This document shows, one piece after another, positions 1 through 9,477 of a DNA stretch of 64,000 bases (position 1 is its first letter; every line of letters begins with the position of its first letter). The translations under genes were made by a program, and so were the position numbers. Under the pieces are notes generated by a model. It ran no database searches. It was not told the DNA's origin and was given only the letters and a program-made list of their open reading frames with translations. This DNA is from Endotrypanum monterogeii (lineage: Eukaryota; Euglenozoa; Kinetoplastea; Trypanosomatida; Trypanosomatidae): NCBI GenBank assembly GCA_000333855.2, contig CM007344.1:494048-558047 (forward strand), read 5' to 3'.

Positions 1-165
1 GCGCCCATGCTTTTCTCAACCAGAAGCAGCGCAAGGTCTGCGGAAAAGATTTTCACAAAATAAAGAACGCTGAACCTCCCCCCGTTCTCCAGGAGAACCT
101 TAACCACTCCCACCAAAACAGAGCGCAGCACATGGACGAGCTCTCCTCCCCATGCACTGAAAAAG
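1..165. other. Left-edge spacer before tRNA-Ile
   Basis: No coding frame of useful length and no RNA motif is seen apart from the short A run at 160-164, which on the minus strand is the T-run ending the first tRNA gene. The flank lies downstream of the last protein gene of the leftward unit, so it may be part of a transcription-termination region; this is inference from position only. Confidence 0.5.
160..164 (-). terminator. Pol III T-run after tRNA-Ile (minus copy)
   Basis: Five consecutive T on the minus strand lie one base past the tRNA 3' end, a standard RNA polymerase III stop. Confidence 0.75.
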
Positions 166-239
166 TGCTCCCAACAGGGGTCGAACCTGTGACCTTGGGC
201 TTATTAGACCCACGCTCTAACCGACTGAGCTATGAGAGC
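166..239 (-). tRNA. tRNA-Ile (anticodon AAT)
   Basis: A 74-nt cloverleaf reads on the minus strand. The acceptor stem GCTCTCA pairs with TGGGAGC, the D arm begins GCTC and ends GAGC, the anticodon loop is CTAATAA with anticodon AAT, and the T arm is ACAGG/CCTGT around TTCGACC. The unpaired 3' base is A. Internal box A (TAGCTCAGTCGG) and box B (GGTTCGACCCC) are present, so RNA polymerase III should transcribe it. A run of five T follows directly. The sequence is identical to the plus-strand copy at 374-447. AAT (read as IAT after deamination) is the usual eukaryotic isoleucine anticodon. Confidence 0.96.
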
Positions 240-373
240 TACGGTGCAAGCTGCCTTTGTACAATTGTGTATTTAGTCGTTTGCCGGATAGGCGTCGCCC
301 CTCCCCCCAGGGCAACACAATGTCGCCCATGCGACAACGAGTCAAACACGTACCGGAGACAAGGCGCACCGAC

Positions 374-447
374 GCTCTCATAGCTCAGTCGGTTAGAGCG
401 TGGGTCTAATAAGCCCAAGGTCACAGGTTCGACCCCTGTTGGGAGCA
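374..447 (+). tRNA. tRNA-Ile (anticodon AAT), second copy
   Basis: This copy is base-for-base identical to the tRNA at 166-239 but on the plus strand, so the two are divergent with a 134-bp spacer. The same acceptor stem, D arm, CTAATAA anticodon loop and T arm are present. It is the only plus-strand gene I can support in the window, and it runs towards the 3' end of the neighbouring coiled-coil gene. Confidence 0.96.
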
Positions 448-840
448 CTTTTTCCGACGCCGGCGCGTGGCCTTCTCGGCGGCCGGCCGTCGGGCTGGCC
501 TTCGTCGTGCAGCGCGGGGTCTGGTGGGTTCAGGGGTAGGGGTGGTGATGGTTATGGGTTGCGGTGTTTTTTTTTTGTTCCAGCTGCCGTGCCCGATTAA
601 GCCGAGCAATGTTGCATGGGAACAGCTAAAAGAGATGAAACATATCGAGTCAATGTATTTTCAGCCGCCGCCAGTGCGGAAGCTGGCTGCAGCGGATCTG
701 TGTCCTTTCGTCCCGTTAGGGCCCCTCAAATACTCTGTTTTTCGTTCCTGCCTCCTCCTCGGAGGGGATTTAATCGTGTTTTCGCGTGGTGTCCGATATT
801 GTACATCTTAAGCAACAAAGAAGATAGCATCTTGCTTCTG
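448..840. other. Spacer between tRNA-Ile and the coiled-coil gene
   Basis: This contains the Pol III terminator at its left edge, a pyrimidine-rich T tract near 568-578, and otherwise unremarkable sequence that should be the 3' UTR of the coiled-coil gene. Overlapping short frames on both strands have no recognisable content. Confidence 0.5.
449..453 (+). terminator. Pol III T-run after tRNA-Ile (plus copy)
   Basis: TTTTT lies one base after the tRNA 3' end, in the same relation as in the minus-strand copy. Confidence 0.75.
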
Positions 841-2442
841 TTATGGAGCAAGTTTATTGTCCAGCGGGGTGCTGTCGGACAAGGACCTGTAGTAGTTGGC
901 GTTGATGAAGAAGAGCAACGACTTGATGACTTTTTCTTTGTCCTTCCAGGGGAGTTCCTCGAAAGGGACGCCGCTGTCTTTCCATGTGGTCGCCAATGGC
1001 GCCGCAGACGAGTTCACGACTGTTGCGACCGTCGTACACGACTCCGATGGCAAGGAGCTCGACACGTCGCGTCCATTCGGTACGCTGCCCCACTTCACGA
1101 CCTCAGACGACAGCGAGGTCGATGCAAGAGAGCTCGCTGACAATTCCTGGCGGTAGCGCTGGCAATCCGCCAAGGCGGTGTGGAAGAAGTTCTCCAATTC
1201 ACTACGCTCGTTGATCACGCGGGCGGTGAGCTGGCGCATGCTCTGTAGGTCTGCACGGTGGATCTGCAGCGACGCACGCGTTGCCTTCAACTCCGCCTCC
1301 AGCGCGTCGATGCGACTTTGATAGGTTTCTTTCAGCTGTGTTCGCATCACTTGCTGCTGTGTAGTGAGCTCACGTACCCGTTCCTCCAGCTCGTAGATCT
1401 TTAGGTCCGCTTGCTCTTTTTGTCGCTTGCGTGCCATTGCATGTTGAGCCAGCTCCTTGTTTGCTTGCTGCTGGACCTCTGCCTCGCGTCGTATTTGCAC
1501 TCGATCAGCGTCGATATCGGTCGTAAGGTGCATGAGGTCCTGGATGTTGTTTGTCATCAACGTTCTTTCCTCCTCCAGCTGTCTTGTCCGGTCAAGCACA
1601 CTCTGAAAGCGCTCCTCCAGGGCCGTTGCCGCCCGTGCTTCTACCAATGCCTCAAACTCGGCCCGCATCGTCTTCTCCAGTGCGATGAGCTTCAGCTTTC
1701 GGTCAATCGTCTGGAAGTTCAATTCTGCCAACTCCTTCTCGTGCTGAACGACAAGGTCGTCGAGCTGTTTTTGTAGCTGTTGCAGCTCCACTGCGTGCTC
1801 CTGTCGCTGTCGAACAAAGCGTGAGGCTTCGCGAAGGTTATCATGCAATTGCGAGGTTACGGACGCGTAGCGCGTCAGCTCTACATCACGCTCGCGAACC
1901 ATCTCAGCGTACTGGGACTGCAGCTCCTTCTCCGCGCTGTGGTGATCGTCAAGCAGCCGTGTAATGCCCATCTTGTACGCCTCCGACTCGGTCTGCACTT
2001 CCTTCAGCTTGTTCTCAAGGAACTGGACAACCTGCACAGAGTCGATCTCCTGCTGCCGTAGAGAAGTGCGCAACCTCGCGTTCTCGGCTGCCATCTCCTT
2101 GTATTGGTTGTAATAGTCGGTTGCAGCCGCTTTCGTGACGGCTAGATCAGTGCCAACAAGCGAGGCGAGGAGTGCGTCATCGCGAGAGCTGTGAGTGTGG
2201 CGCGATGGCCCTGAGGAATGCTCAGCGTTCGGGAGGGAAAAAAGGGCGTTACTGATACGGGAGTTGCGCAGGAGATTGGAAAGCCCGGATATTTGCGTCG
2301 ACCCTGCCACACTGCCGCTAGCAAAGCTGAGATTGTTGCTGTTGCTCGTGCCATCCCGGGCATTTGAGCCAGGGGTGGAGGGGATAATAACGGTTTTGTG
2401 TAGCGGCGGCAGCTTCGCTGCCGCGTTCTGGCTGTTACTCAT
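841..2442 (-). CDS. Coiled-coil protein, unrecognised
   Basis: The protein is 533 aa from the ATG at 2442; the frame continues upstream only through a TTG codon, so this ATG is used. The first ~120 residues are Ser/Asn/Ala-rich and probably disordered. From about residue 110 to 425 the sequence is an almost uninterrupted heptad-rich coiled coil (many Glu, Gln, Leu, Lys, Arg) with a short break. The C-terminal ~70 residues are again low in structure and end in a compact segment rich in Leu, Phe and Tyr (LLFFINANYYRSL). This is typical of trypanosomatid cytoskeletal, basal-body or flagellar scaffold proteins, but no specific family is recognised. It is the last protein gene of the leftward unit in this window. 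Confidence 0.8.
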   Translation of the reverse strand: MSNSQNAAAKLPPLHKTVIIPSTPGSNARDGTSNSNNLSFASGSVAGSTQISGLSNLLRNSRISNALFSLPNAEHSSGPSRHTHSSRDDALLASLVGTDLAVTKAAATDYYNQYKEMAAENARLRTSLRQQEIDSVQVVQFLENKLKEVQTESEAYKMGITRLLDDHHSAEKELQSQYAEMVRERDVELTRYASVTSQLHDNLREASRFVRQRQEHAVELQQLQKQLDDLVVQHEKELAELNFQTIDRKLKLIALEKTMRAEFEALVEARAATALEERFQSVLDRTRQLEEERTLMTNNIQDLMHLTTDIDADRVQIRREAEVQQQANKELAQHAMARKRQKEQADLKIYELEERVRELTTQQQVMRTQLKETYQSRIDALEAELKATRASLQIHRADLQSMRQLTARVINERSELENFFHTALADCQRYRQELSASSLASTSLSSEVVKWGSVPNGRDVSSSLPSESCTTVATVVNSSAAPLATTWKDSGVPFEELPWKDKEKVIKSLLFFINANYYRSLSDSTPLDNKLAP

Positions 2443-3219
2443 GCTGGTTGTCAAAAAACAAACAAAAGGAGGGGTGAGGGTTGTGGTGTATTCGATCGGG
2501 GTCTACATCCGTTTCCGAAATCACCACCGTCGGCTACCGTCAAACGCTTTTTTGGGGCTGCTTCTTCACACTGCATACTGTACGTGAGGGCAGCCGATGG
2601 GGTCGGAGTGAATGGTGGTGTCGTGAAGTCGAGAGGGGAAAAAAAAAGAGATGAAGGAAATCATATTCCGAAAAAAAAAAAAAGAGAACAGGAATAGGGG
2701 GCGATATGCAGTAACGATTCACCCAAACCATTAGCCCAGCGTCGAGAGTGCGCAATGTTTTTATTTGTCTTGCGCTTCCCGGTTATTCCCCTCCACAGCT
2801 CTTTCCGCCGCGGGGCCCCCATGGAAAATGCGGATAACAAGTGAGGGATGATTGTTCATATGGCACTGCTTGGGTGTGGCTTGCTGAGCGAGGGTACAGA
2901 GGAGGAGATGGTGCGTGTGTGTGTTGTCCTAATTGTGCATGTTTGGTGCGACAACGCAGGTGTCTCGCGAGAACACGCAAATGTTCGTGTTCCCTCGATG
3001 CGTGGCACACACATGTCATGTTTACACCAACGCCGCACAGTGGGTGGCGAGTTACAGAGGCGTCGGAGACAAAAAAAAAAAACAAAGATGTAATGAGCGT
3101 ACTCGACTAAATTAGGCTTAAGAGTGACTTGATGTGTGTAGGTGTGCCTGCCATTAGATATAGTCGTGTGCTCGGCTTACCCCTTCCTCCGGCGAGATAT
3201 TAGAGGCGATTTCGCTCCA
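2443..3219. other. Spacer: coiled-coil gene leader and methyltransferase gene 3' UTR
   Basis: On the minus strand the segment just before 2443 is pyrimidine-rich with AG dinucleotides close to the start, suitable for spliced-leader addition. A-runs lie near 2640-2686 and 3070-3082. No conserved frame or RNA gene was seen. Confidence 0.5.
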
Positions 3220-4737
3220 TCATGTCCTCTCCCATTTTTGTGTGTGTGCGTCAGTCTCTTCGTTGTCCTCTAGCAGGGGCGTAGGCAACAGGTCGCCAAC
3301 GGCTTCCCCCGAAAGCGCCACAAGGCGCGTGAAGTGCGACTCTGCTCCCGGTCGGAAGAGGTGTATCAGCACAGATCCCGCCACACTTACGTTGAACGAG
3401 TCCACCATTGGGTTGGGTAATGGCAGCGTTACCAGCTGATAGGGCACGTCCCACCTGCCGTTCAGGTCGCGCAGCCCCTGCGCTTCCGAGCCAAGGATGA
3501 CCATCGCGCCGAGCTGCGGAGGTGGAGAAGCACGAAGGCCTTCACTGCTACTCGCAGCCGCGCCTGCACTCTCTTGTCGACCAGCTGTCTCCTTGTTGGT
3601 GGCGTTGTATATGTGAAAGCGTTTTGCTACTTCGAAGGCGGACTCAACTTCCTGCGATGGCACCGCCAAGAACGGCATGAGGTGATGTTGTGCGGCGATA
3701 CTCGAGAGCAGCGACACACACGACTGTTCCGTTGCATCTGTCTCGCAGATGCGCAGGGCTGGGTTCAGTGCGGTGCCGTCGCTTGCTCGCAGTACTTTCT
3801 CCTGTGTCGGGTCAGCGCAGTTGACCAGGAGAACGGCATCGTAATTCATATCCGAGGCGGCGCGTATCAGAGCTCCAATGTTGCTGGGGATGCGCAGTCC
3901 GACTAACACGAGCAGGGCACCCACAGAGCAGCTATCGAAGGGCTTCTGAGAGGTTCGAGTGTCCGAGGGATGTTTCGGCGCCGAGGACGACGCGGCACCA
4001 GTCTTCGGCACTTCGGTGTCCCGTTGCACTGACTCAGGTGGTGGGGCCATCAGCACTGTGGCATCGGCGACGCAGTTCGATGGCAGTGGGAACTCTGCAG
4101 CATAGCCGTCGCTGTACTCAGCGCTCAACAGGTGCCGCTTCACTGCCACAGGCTGGGAGCGCACGATCACCGTCGGCAGCTCGTCCTCAAGGCACCACTC
4201 CGGCACTGTCGGCGTGGTGTTCGGCACATATACCACGTTCGGTCGGATTTTGTACATGCGCCAGATACGCCGAATCGCGCTAGCGCCTCCCACAACACAG
4301 GCCGCATTCGCCCTGCGCACGTGCTTGTTGCTGCGCAGCACTTTTGTGGCTGTCCAGAGGTGCTGACCGTGGACTTCCTGCGTCGGGGTGACGGCATAGG
4401 TGTCCTGCACGTCTTGTAGAACCACCGGTTTGGCAAGCGCATCGACAGACAATGGTGGAAAGGCAGTTGTGCGGCGAGGGTGCTTTTGTCGCGGCAACCT
4501 TTGAGCTTTATCGGTGTAATCCGCGGTTAGAAGCGTACCGTCTTCGAATGTCGAGGTGGGGGGGAGCACAACCTCTGCTTCTGCCACCGCCTCCTCGCCG
4601 GCGTCTATCTTCGGGTGGTGTGTTCGTGGTTGCCATGCATTTGTGCGACCGGGACGGCTATTTCCACCAACAACTTCACCGAAGAGTGATGGCCGTCGTG
4701 GTGCATATCGAAGACAACATCGCGATAGGGAGAACAT
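3220..4737 (-). CDS. SpoU/TrmH-family RNA 2'-O-ribose methyltransferase, probably mitochondrial
   Basis: The product transfers a methyl group from S-adenosylmethionine to a ribose 2'-OH in rRNA or tRNA. The protein is 505 aa. The C-terminal ~230 residues carry the three SpoU motifs: RIPSNIGALIRAASD near residue 280, ILGSEAQGL near 410, and LPNPMVDSFNVSVAGS near 435-450, which build the deep trefoil knot that binds cofactor. The Asn/Arg of motif 1 and the Glu of motif 2 are kept; motif 3 has SFN where SLN is usual. The N-terminus (MFSLSRCCLRYAPRRPSLFG) is basic, Ser/Arg-rich and free of acid, as in a mitochondrial presequence, so organellar rRNA is a likely substrate (inference). The frame extends 94 codons further upstream, but a strong splice acceptor lies between and excludes them. 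Confidence 0.88.
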   Translation of the reverse strand: MFSLSRCCLRYAPRRPSLFGEVVGGNSRPGRTNAWQPRTHHPKIDAGEEAVAEAEVVLPPTSTFEDGTLLTADYTDKAQRLPRQKHPRRTTAFPPLSVDALAKPVVLQDVQDTYAVTPTQEVHGQHLWTATKVLRSNKHVRRANAACVVGGASAIRRIWRMYKIRPNVVYVPNTTPTVPEWCLEDELPTVIVRSQPVAVKRHLLSAEYSDGYAAEFPLPSNCVADATVLMAPPPESVQRDTEVPKTGAASSSAPKHPSDTRTSQKPFDSCSVGALLVLVGLRIPSNIGALIRAASDMNYDAVLLVNCADPTQEKVLRASDGTALNPALRICETDATEQSCVSLLSSIAAQHHLMPFLAVPSQEVESAFEVAKRFHIYNATNKETAGRQESAGAAASSSEGLRASPPPQLGAMVILGSEAQGLRDLNGRWDVPYQLVTLPLPNPMVDSFNVSVAGSVLIHLFRPGAESHFTRLVALSGEAVGDLLPTPLLEDNEETDAHTQKWERT

Positions 4738-5257
4738 GGCAGGGTACCCTGAGTGTTTTATGAAAGTCGTCCACACGGCTGTGAATAGAACAGGGGAAAA
4801 GAAGAGGGGGGGGGAGGCGAAGGCGAGTAGGTGTGTTTGTGTGGCGGACACTTTGAAGGCAAAAACAATAGAGGCGTGTTCAGAGCAGAGAGAGGTGCCA
4901 ATACAGCAGCAGCACTTCGCACAGGCAGAAGCACACATGTTCCACAAAGGGTCCTGTTCAGGTTTCGTTGGGTAGCAGTCATTCTGGTTGTGTTGCATGC
5001 TATAGAGCACACTACACACAACTGGAGAAGGGAGGGGGGGGGCGTCAAGGGACTGTGGAAATAGAGCAGAAAAGCACAGAGCCCTCTCTCCCTACATACA
5101 CACACACACGGTTGATAGCCCCTACGTGCCTTATTCGCCCGGATTGCCCCCTCCCCTCCCGTCGATATATATATATATATATATTTCGTACCCATTCGCA
5201 CGTGTTCTTCAGCAGAGGGCGCGGCATGAACACATCATGTATATATATATATATATA
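4738..5257. other. Spacer with two (TA)n tracts
   Basis: This holds the splice acceptor described above, a (TA)n tract at about 5165-5184 and another at about 5239-5257. The second one directly abuts the stop codon of the next gene upstream. No gene was seen. Confidence 0.55.
4779..4812 (-). promoter_or_regulatory. Spliced-leader acceptor for the SpoU methyltransferase gene
   Basis: On the minus strand a long pyrimidine tract (C-run, then CTTCTTTTCCCC) is followed by the first AG at 4780-4779, 41 nt upstream of the ATG at 4737. This matches trypanosomatid trans-splice acceptors and fixes the protein start. Confidence 0.65.
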
Positions 5258-6082
5258 TTAGCGAAAGTTTGGATGAGAGCGCATGCTGCGACTCCACCCT
5301 CCAGTCGCCGTTCCGGCGCGAGAGAGCCGCACATCCTCCATGCCGTCGCTCTCACGGTCGAGCGCCTCGCGAAGCTCGCGTGGAAGCACATCGTGCGTGA
5401 AGTTGTCCCACTCAGACTCCTTACCGGATTGAATGGCTTCTTGCCGAGCCTCGTCGCGGGAGCGGCGCCTCTGCATACGCCTCTTGCGCTCCTGTCCTTG
5501 CTGGATCACTTTGTGCAGTGTCAAGTCTTCTCGGAACTCACGCTTCTCACGACTTTTGCGCGTCACGAGGTAGTCGGCGCGATGATGCCACTGCATAAAT
5601 GTCTCCTGTAGGAATCTCTCCGTCTTACGCTGATCATTCGTTAGGAGCCAGCAGAAGTCTTCCTCCGCTCTGCGCTGAACGCGATCCTTCAGTTCCTTAC
5701 TCCATGCGATATCTGAGGAGCTGGTGCCGCCTTCTGAGTGGTTGCGCAGGCCACACCGAAGACGCTCCTGATCGTTCATGTAGTTCGCTAGCATCTCCGC
5801 CTCTTGGGTTGGTGGAAGAAAAAAAACAAGTTCCGTATAGAACCACTCAAGCCGTGGGATGCAATCTAATTCTTCAGCGAGGGCCATGACCTGCCCAAGA
5901 AAGAGGTACTGGGCGCTATGATTAAGAAAGTCAAAGCACTTACGAACATGTAATTCTTCAGTTTCCGGCAGGTTAGTACTAGGGACAAGATACCAACCAG
6001 CGGGCTTTGTTTTCCAGCACGACGGCGTCAAGGCAGCGACGCCACTCGTGACGACCCTTGAGAGAGATGTGAGTCGAAGCAT
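5258..6082 (-). CDS. Probable mitochondrial protein, unrecognised
   Basis: The protein is 274 aa from the ATG at 6082; the four codons before it begin with TTG and were dropped. The N-terminus (MLRLTSLSRVVTSGVAAL) is hydrophobic and basic with Ser/Thr and no acid, typical of a mitochondrial presequence. The middle (about residues 40-110) is helical with many aromatic residues, and residues ~120-220 are very rich in Arg, Glu, Gln and Lys, probably long charged helices. The composition recalls kinetoplastid mitoribosome or respiratory-complex accessory subunits, but no family is recognised. The TAA stop runs straight into a (TA)n repeat, so the 3' UTR begins as a microsatellite. Confidence 0.75.
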   Translation of the reverse strand: MLRLTSLSRVVTSGVAALTPSCWKTKPAGWYLVPSTNLPETEELHVRKCFDFLNHSAQYLFLGQVMALAEELDCIPRLEWFYTELVFFLPPTQEAEMLANYMNDQERLRCGLRNHSEGGTSSSDIAWSKELKDRVQRRAEEDFCWLLTNDQRKTERFLQETFMQWHHRADYLVTRKSREKREFREDLTLHKVIQQGQERKRRMQRRRSRDEARQEAIQSGKESEWDNFTHDVLPRELREALDRESDGMEDVRLSRAGTATGGWSRSMRSHPNFR

Positions 6083-6791
6083 GGGTGGCTTCAACGGAGG
6101 TAAGGAAGGGGGGGGGTGAATGAGATGAGTGCATGCGCGTGTGTGCTTACATCTATGGGGCTAATACTTTGCCCATGAAAGAATGCCAACGTAAAAAAAA
6201 CGCAAAATTCATCGAGGGGGAAAAAAGTGGGGTACACGCAGGTGAATAGGTGATACTCTACATATAATACCCTACAATGCGAAGCAGGGGAGCCATGGAC
6301 GCCACACACGTACTTGGTAAGAGCCAGTGGGAGGGGGAGGTTGCCCGCTGACAGTGTGTGTTCGTGTTTTTCCCGTGCGCGTGTGCGAGGGGATCTGCTT
6401 TGATTCTTTTCTTCCCCCTTCCTTCCCCTCTCCACACTGTGGGAGCTGCCCAATTTCCGTGCTGAGAAAGGGATGTGGTGTCCTGTAGAGAAATCAGCGT
6501 CATAGCTGATACTTCAATTGATGCTTCATCGCACGTCTTTAGCAAGAGGAGATGTGGAATGGGAAGGGGGGGAGAGGGGAGGGGAGGGGACTAGTGCGAC
6601 AGCCTTTTCTTTTTTCGTTTTACCACCCCCCTTTTTTTTTGCCGGTTGTTTCGTGGACGTTTTTTTTTTTGCCCCCTTGCAACCCCCACCCACCCACGCA
6701 CCCTACACATGAAACATTGAGGGTGGATTCTTTCCTTAGTGACGTTTCTGTTTGTTTCATACTGGTCTCACTTCCTCTGCTTCAGAGGGGC
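6083..6791. other. Spacer, low complexity
   Basis: G/A-rich and T-rich runs (for example 6560-6592 and 6607-6672 on the plus strand) dominate. These read as pyrimidine tracts on one strand or the other. No conserved frame was found. Confidence 0.5.
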
Positions 6792-8129
6792 TCACTGCAG
6801 CGCCACGCATTCGGGGCAGAGGCCGATCGTGTGAAACACAAAGTCGTTGCAGGCGTTGCAGCGGTACGAGGCACACGCGCTGCACTGCCACACCTGCGCT
6901 CCCAGCACCGCTAGGGAAGTTCTCTCTGATGATACTACTGTATTACCGAGTCTTTCGCCGCCGTTAGGCTTCGTGTTTTCTTCGGCTAAGATGGTCGTCA
7001 TGCAGAGGCTACAACGTATCGGTTTCTCTACTGTTGATTTAACCACACCGCCGTCGTGTATGGCGGCCGTCGACGCTGCGTCCATCGTGTTGTCAGCTGG
7101 TGTCGACAGCGATGTTTCTTGTATCACACGAAGCGGTTTTACAGGTGGCACCAGGCAATTATGCGATACGAAGGTGCTGTACAGCATCGGCGCGCTGCAC
7201 AGGAGGAGGCGGCACATGGAGCAGGTGGTGGGGACGGTGAGTTGAACAAGATGGCACTGGGGGCATGCCAAGTAGAGGGAACAGGAGGAGGCGGTGGAGG
7301 ACGGGCCGGTACTGTGTGTCGGTGGGGCCTTGAGGTACACGGGACATCCGATAGGTATAAGTCTTGGTGCATCAACACCGTTTTCATCACCGTCGCTGTC
7401 ATCAACGAGGACCTCGTCACCTTTTTCGCGAGATCGCTTGATCCGCTGTTGGCGACCACCCCGCCGTTCTCCCTTCTTTCGCATCATCGCCATCGCGCGA
7501 TGTGCGGTTGACAGCTTATCGACAATGCGCAGAAGATGATCATAGTTCAGGGGGCAGTACAGTGTCCCTCCTGTTGCAGTGGTGCATACCTCGTATACAT
7601 GCACAGCACCGACAAGTGAAACAATGTTGATGCGGATGGACAACGCGGCCATGATGTTCACAACAGCGAAGACATCTGTGGGGTCAATGAGCGTGACGGA
7701 GGCTACGAAGACAGTTATATTAAGTTGTGTCGATGACCCTTTCCACGCCGCGCGCGGGTCGCGAACTGCCGTGGGCGACGTCTTGGAGTTCCCGCCCGTT
7801 AGAGCGGCTACCTCACGCATGTTTACCAGCTCCGACATGGCCATCCGCAATCCGTTTTCCATAGACGTGTTTCCAGAGCCGCCGTGCAAAAAAAAATCGC
7901 GCTCCAACACGTCAACAATCTCGTTGTGGTTTGTGGTACACGGCAGCAGTCGGTGACTAATACCGTCGCGCATCACCACCACGCCAAGGGACGCGAGCGG
8001 TGTGGAGTCGAGGTACTGCTCCACCAAACGTAGCAGTGGGGGGCGCATGGCGAGGAGATAGTTCGGCAGATAATCTGAACTGTTGTTCATGGCATCACTA
8101 CCATCGAGTAGCAGAACAGTGCGCAGCAT
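6792..8129 (-). CDS. SSL1: TFIIH core subunit p44/SSL1
   Basis: This is the p44 (SSL1/GTF2H2) subunit of TFIIH, which binds and stimulates the XPD helicase in transcription initiation and nucleotide-excision repair. The protein is 445 aa, close to the family length. Residues 1-205 are a von Willebrand A fold beginning LRTVLLLDGSDAMNNSS and including the GNTSMENGLRMAM segment, as in other p44 proteins. Cys pairs follow in CPQCHL and CSMCRLLLC (about 275-305) and CSLCM (about 380), and the protein ends in a C4 zinc module (CSACASYRCNACNDF ... CPEC). A Lys/Arg-rich stretch near 225-245 interrupts the conserved part and may be a lineage-specific loop. In trypanosomatids TFIIH serves spliced-leader RNA gene transcription (family knowledge). 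Confidence 0.92.
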   Translation of the reverse strand: MLRTVLLLDGSDAMNNSSDYLPNYLLAMRPPLLRLVEQYLDSTPLASLGVVVMRDGISHRLLPCTTNHNEIVDVLERDFFLHGGSGNTSMENGLRMAMSELVNMREVAALTGGNSKTSPTAVRDPRAAWKGSSTQLNITVFVASVTLIDPTDVFAVVNIMAALSIRINIVSLVGAVHVYEVCTTATGGTLYCPLNYDHLLRIVDKLSTAHRAMAMMRKKGERRGGRQQRIKRSREKGDEVLVDDSDGDENGVDAPRLIPIGCPVYLKAPPTHSTGPSSTASSCSLYLACPQCHLVQLTVPTTCSMCRLLLCSAPMLYSTFVSHNCLVPPVKPLRVIQETSLSTPADNTMDAASTAAIHDGGVVKSTVEKPIRCSLCMTTILAEENTKPNGGERLGNTVVSSERTSLAVLGAQVWQCSACASYRCNACNDFVFHTIGLCPECVALQ

Positions 8130-9477
8130 CTTTTTTTTTTTTCCTGGGGAAACAAAGCGGTAAGGGAAAGGGAATGCAACGCGTTCGAAAGGATGGCCGT
8201 GGTGGTGGCCTATCGCTGTTGCCGCGGTAGTGGGGAATCAGGGTGCGTGTGTGTGTATGTGTGTGGTGTGGGGGGGGGAAGCGGCAGGAGCTGTTTGGAG
8301 AGGAGATGCTTACGATTACACTTTTGTGCGCGGTTCGTACCGTCAACGTGGGTGTCCGGTGTCTTTTATGTGCACGTACATCACTTGGTTCTCCAAACTG
8401 TACATGGGAGGATATATTGTCAGAGTATGCGCCTCAGGTGCGGTGGGTATTACAGCGAAGATGCCGTTCATAAGCAGAGGAGGAACAAAACAAAAGGGGG
8501 TGGAGGTGATTCTGGTTGTCGTGAAGGAGGAAGGGAAGAGGGGGAGACAGGAGAGGCAAGGGGTGAAGCGACCCTGTGGGCACCCGCGGTTTTTTTTGTT
8601 CCTGTTGCTACGCCATTCACGTATCGAAAAGAAGCTTCACACAATCACTTAAGAGATTTCTGATGGCGTGATGACCAAGCACACCTCTGCCCTGTTCCTT
8701 TTTTTCACCGTCGACATGTGCCGTATCGTTAGCAGGTTGAGGCGCACACGCCTGTGAGGATTCCATCGCCTCCACCCACATCACCGCCGAATCACGTATC
8801 GCGCCTGGCATGTCCACAGACCCATACCGTTCTCTCGATATAGAATAAAAAAAATACCTTCGATAGATGTCATATGCGCGCGGACCTGGTTCGCAGACGC
8901 TGAGGGGAATGAAGGAAAGGAAGGGGGGGGGGAAGAGGATGCTCGGAAAAATACGACAGCACCCTCACTCGACAGGCTTTCCCCCATCTCTCTCTCTCCC
9001 CCCATTATTCTCCCACTTCCTTACACAGGGAAAGGGCAAAAAACACTGGGACACAAGCAAACTAAGGTATGACCCCTTGCACCGCTCTTCAACATCCTCG
9101 CTACCACTTCCTCTTGTTTCGAATATATATATATATATATTGTACTCACATCCGTGCGGTTCAAGAAGGAAAAAGTAATAGACCGAGGGAAGAAGAAAAA
9201 AAAGGAGGGATTGGTGAGAGAGAGGGAATTCACCTGGTGGCTTTATATCCATCTTGACGCTGATATTGACCGTAGACGTGTGGTGAGTGTATGGGGGGGG
9301 GGGTAACGCGCGCAGGGGGGGGGTGTCACAACAAAGACTACATTTCGTCTCTTTCCTCGCTCTCTCTGCCCGCGGGGGCTTCACTTCTCCCTCTGCCGGA
9401 TATCTACCTTCGAGATTCACCGTTTTCACCCCCTCCCCAATTCTCACTGCCCTCGGACACGTCTTGGAGGGGCCAGG
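8130..9477. other. Spacer, 1.35 kb
   Basis: Contains the p44 leader, G-rich and (TG)n-like stretches around 8242-8280, and a (TA)n tract at about 9123-9140 followed by purine-rich sequence to 9225. No supported gene. Confidence 0.5.
8144..8170 (-). promoter_or_regulatory. Likely spliced-leader acceptor for p44/SSL1
   Basis: On the minus strand a pyrimidine-rich stretch ending TTTCCCCAG puts the AG at 8145-8144, giving a leader of about 14 nt that is mostly A before the ATG at 8129. The very short leader makes an upstream AG a possible alternative. Confidence 0.45.

Noticed and set aside
2443..2454. Upstream extension of the coiled-coil protein
   Set aside because: It begins with TTG, not ATG; the same kind of extension (TTG/GTG) was rejected at 6094, 12858, 48246 and 59849.
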